64,000 nt of DNA from Gammaproteobacteria bacterium (GTDB taxonomy: Bacteria; Pseudomonadota; Gammaproteobacteria; Nitrosococcales; Methylophagaceae): the NCBI GenBank assembly GCA_014859375.1, contig JACUUH010000003.1:32394-96393 (forward strand), read 5' to 3'. The translations under genes were made by a program, and so were the position numbers. Positions 62,384-64,000 of this stretch are shown one piece after another. Below the pieces are notes generated by a model. That model was not told the origin of the DNA. It ran no database searches and saw nothing but the letters and a program-made list of their open reading frames with translations. Within the stretch, counting starts at the first letter, position 1. The number at the start of each line of letters is the position of its first letter.

Positions 62384-63091
62384 ATGAACTGGATTAGACT
62401 TGTAATAACTCTACTATGCTTAACTTTTGTGGCAGGCTGCGCTCAGCAAAAGGTGGTTGCAAGTGACCCTGGCGATGCGCTGATTTCACGCTTGGCAAAA
62501 AGTGATATTAACGAAGCCATAGAAATTCATCAGCGTGCGGTTATACGTGATCTGCAAGCGTTGATGATAAAGCTTTATTATCGTAACCCCTACGGTCGTC
62601 ATGACAAAAACAAGCGCTCAATAGAAGATAGTGTGGCGCTTGTATTTGCACGACCAAGCGATCAAGGCTTTCCACAATGGCAGAATATGAAACCAACCGA
62701 TATCGTGCGTATTGCCTTGGATGAAACCTATCAAGGCAGTGATCGTGTTTTGCCATTTATTGTGGGGCTACGAAAAATGCTGATGGCATCGTATGACAAT
62801 CACACCGAATTTTATTACCTAACAACAATTGATCAACAAAAACTATATAACAGTGCTCGCAACCTTGAAATTGCGGCATGGATGCTTGCTGAAAAACGAG
62901 ATATCAATGGCAAATTACTCATTCTTAGTGACAGTTTGGATAATGAACAGCGTAATTTAAGTTATCAGCGATTAATTGGAAGGATGATTGCAACACAAGA
63001 TAATCTGGCTGACATTGTGTCTCACAAAACCGGTCATTTAATTAAAACGGTGGTATTAAATGCAGCATCATTGGTGTTTTTACCCATATAA
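62384..63091 (+). CDS. Hypothetical lipoprotein
   Basis: 235 residues with a lipoprotein signal (MNWIRLVITLLCLTFVAGC, lipobox VAGC, Cys19). Mature part is mostly helical with YRNPYGRHDKNKRSIEDSVALVFARPS and DRVLPFIVGLRKMLMASYDNHTEFYYLT; C-terminal hydrophobic end LIKTVVLNAASLVFLPI. I do not recognise a named family. Residue after Cys is Ala, which favours outer-membrane sorting via the Lol system encoded in this window. Confidence 0.8.
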   Translation: MNWIRLVITLLCLTFVAGCAQQKVVASDPGDALISRLAKSDINEAIEIHQRAVIRDLQALMIKLYYRNPYGRHDKNKRSIEDSVALVFARPSDQGFPQWQNMKPTDIVRIALDETYQGSDRVLPFIVGLRKMLMASYDNHTEFYYLTTIDQQKLYNSARNLEIAAWMLAEKRDINGKLLILSDSLDNEQRNLSYQRLIGRMIATQDNLADIVSHKTGHLIKTVVLNAASLVFLPI

Positions 63092-63166
63092 GCACATTAT
63101 CGCTTTATCCGAAATACATTAAAAAATAGCAAATAGCCCATTTTTTATACTGAAAATAACAAACCT

Positions 63167-63796
63167 ATGCTAACTAAAATTACCCCTCTATTTTCTGCCA
63201 GCAATGCCCTATGTAAATGGCTTAAATCTGATTTGCCAAGATTACCAACTAGTGATGGCAAACAAATAGGCATACAGCCGCTAGTGACTGATGCCAACAC
63301 CGTTTCATGGCAATGTCATGTTATTTTCACTGATAGTTGGCGCCAACATGCAACCGTAATTGCTGTTGAAGCAAACAGTCGATTTACCTTGTTGATTCCC
63401 TTTGATGATGTACCAACGCAACAAAAGCTGGAACAACTTATTTGTGAACAATGGGCTAATGAATTAGTCGAATTGCTATTAAGACAAGGCGAAATTAACC
63501 GTGATCAGGTAGCGCGTATTTTTAACCACTTTTATCAACGAACTCAGAATAGCGAATGGGTTAGAAATACCGATTTAAGTGTCAACGGCCATGTCAGTGA
63601 TGCCGAACAATGGGTTAAACAAACCCTGTCTGGTCGAGGCCTTGATGCGTTAGATGACGATCTGGCAATAGAACTTGCATGGCATATTAATACTCAGGAA
63701 AAACAGGCAAAAGACAGCCAAGGTAATAAACGCCGATTTTATCCACCAGCTTTATTTCTCGAAGATGGTCTAGCTCGTTTTTTAGACCTTAGTTAA
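63167..63796 (+). CDS. Hypothetical protein
   Basis: 209 residues, soluble, not recognised. N-terminal MLTKITPLFSASNALCKWL, then beta-rich middle (TVSWQCHVIFTDSWRQHATVIAVEANSRFTLLIPF) and helical C-terminal part (EQWANELVELLLRQGEINRDQVARIFNHFYQR) with conserved-looking KRRFYPPALFLEDGLARFLDL at the end. No clear catalytic motif. It starts 75 bases after the lipoprotein gene. Confidence 0.7.
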   Translation: MLTKITPLFSASNALCKWLKSDLPRLPTSDGKQIGIQPLVTDANTVSWQCHVIFTDSWRQHATVIAVEANSRFTLLIPFDDVPTQQKLEQLICEQWANELVELLLRQGEINRDQVARIFNHFYQRTQNSEWVRNTDLSVNGHVSDAEQWVKQTLSGRGLDALDDDLAIELAWHINTQEKQAKDSQGNKRRFYPPALFLEDGLARFLDLS

Positions 63797-63959
63797 ACGT
63801 ATTTTGATATTTCGTGGCGATTGGTCAGTCTTTGCTCCGTTTCTGCACCTTTATCTTTTTTTATGCTTTAATGGAAATATTATTCGGGCGCGAAACTTCA
63901 GTGAATAATAATTAAATCTTCCTATAAAATAAGTATTATAAGCAATTAATGGTGGTGAA

Positions 63960-64000
63960 ATGGCACAAAACTTAAAAGTCTACGATCGGTTTTCATGTGA
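63960..64000 (+). CDS. Start of an unidentified gene (cut by window edge)
   Basis: ATG at 63960 preceded by GGTGGTGA opens a frame MAQNLKVYDRFSC that continues past the window. Only 13 full codons are visible. Too short to name. Confidence 0.5.
   Translation, partial: MAQNLKVYDRFSC

Overview
The window is an AT-rich, gene-dense piece of a gammaproteobacterial chromosome. The flagellar and chemotaxis gene order (fliL-M-N-O-P-Q-R-flhB-flhA-flhF-flhG-fliA-cheY-cheZ-cheA-cheB-motC-motD-parC-parP-cheW) is the one typical of polarly flagellated Pseudomonas/Vibrio-type bacteria. The FlhF/FlhG pair and the ParC/ParP pair both point to polar placement of flagellum and chemoreceptor array. Central-carbon genes (pgl-glk, zwf, rpiA, ppc, glgA) fit a methylotrophic gammaproteobacterium such as Methylophaga. 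That genus guess is from recollection of similar proteins and was not tested.

Layout. 1-3.5 kb: start of comEC, a DUF2062 protein, lolD-lolC and rpiA. 3.5-11.2 kb: ilvA, an FMN glutamate-synthase-like protein, a SIMPL protein, the pgl-glk-apaG-yjdF run and a membrane-anchored pentapeptide-repeat protein. 11.2-15.1 kb, plus strand: a fliK-flhX pair, then a degenerate REC-GGDEF-EAL protein. 15.1-34.3 kb, minus strand: one continuous flagellar/chemotaxis block, including a 58-residue small gene and two tandem fliL-type genes. 34.4-44.3 kb: psd, a P-type ATPase, zwf, glgA and ppc. 44.3-48.8 kb: a repeat-rich non-coding stretch, a DEAD-box helicase, a beta-propeller protein, hemH and a TIGR01777 SDR. 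48.8-52.7 kb, plus strand: DUF523/DUF1722, a LitR-like MerR regulator, photolyase and a gamma carbonic anhydrase-like protein. 52.7-58 kb, minus strand: a tight five-gene run of TRAP-type binding lipoprotein, small protein, MASE3-GGDEF-EAL-CZB protein, DUF411 protein and EamA transporter. 58-64 kb: uvrD, trxA, rhlB, three unrecognised proteins and the start of one more gene.

Most of the window is housekeeping. The most interesting parts are the following. (1) A 113-bp divergent intergenic region at 48775-48887 carries a LitR-type operator, placed to control both a photolyase/regulator operon and an SDR-ferrochelatase operon. The encoded LitR-like protein has lost the residues that bind cobalamin in CarH. 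(2) The 52.7-58 kb run couples an orphan solute-binding lipoprotein to a c-di-GMP enzyme whose C-terminal CZB zinc domain keeps three of four ligands at exact spacing. (3) Several chemotaxis and flagellar proteins carry duplicated acidic motifs, degenerate signalling domains or paralogues. No tRNA, rRNA, CRISPR array, prophage or intact insertion sequence was seen.
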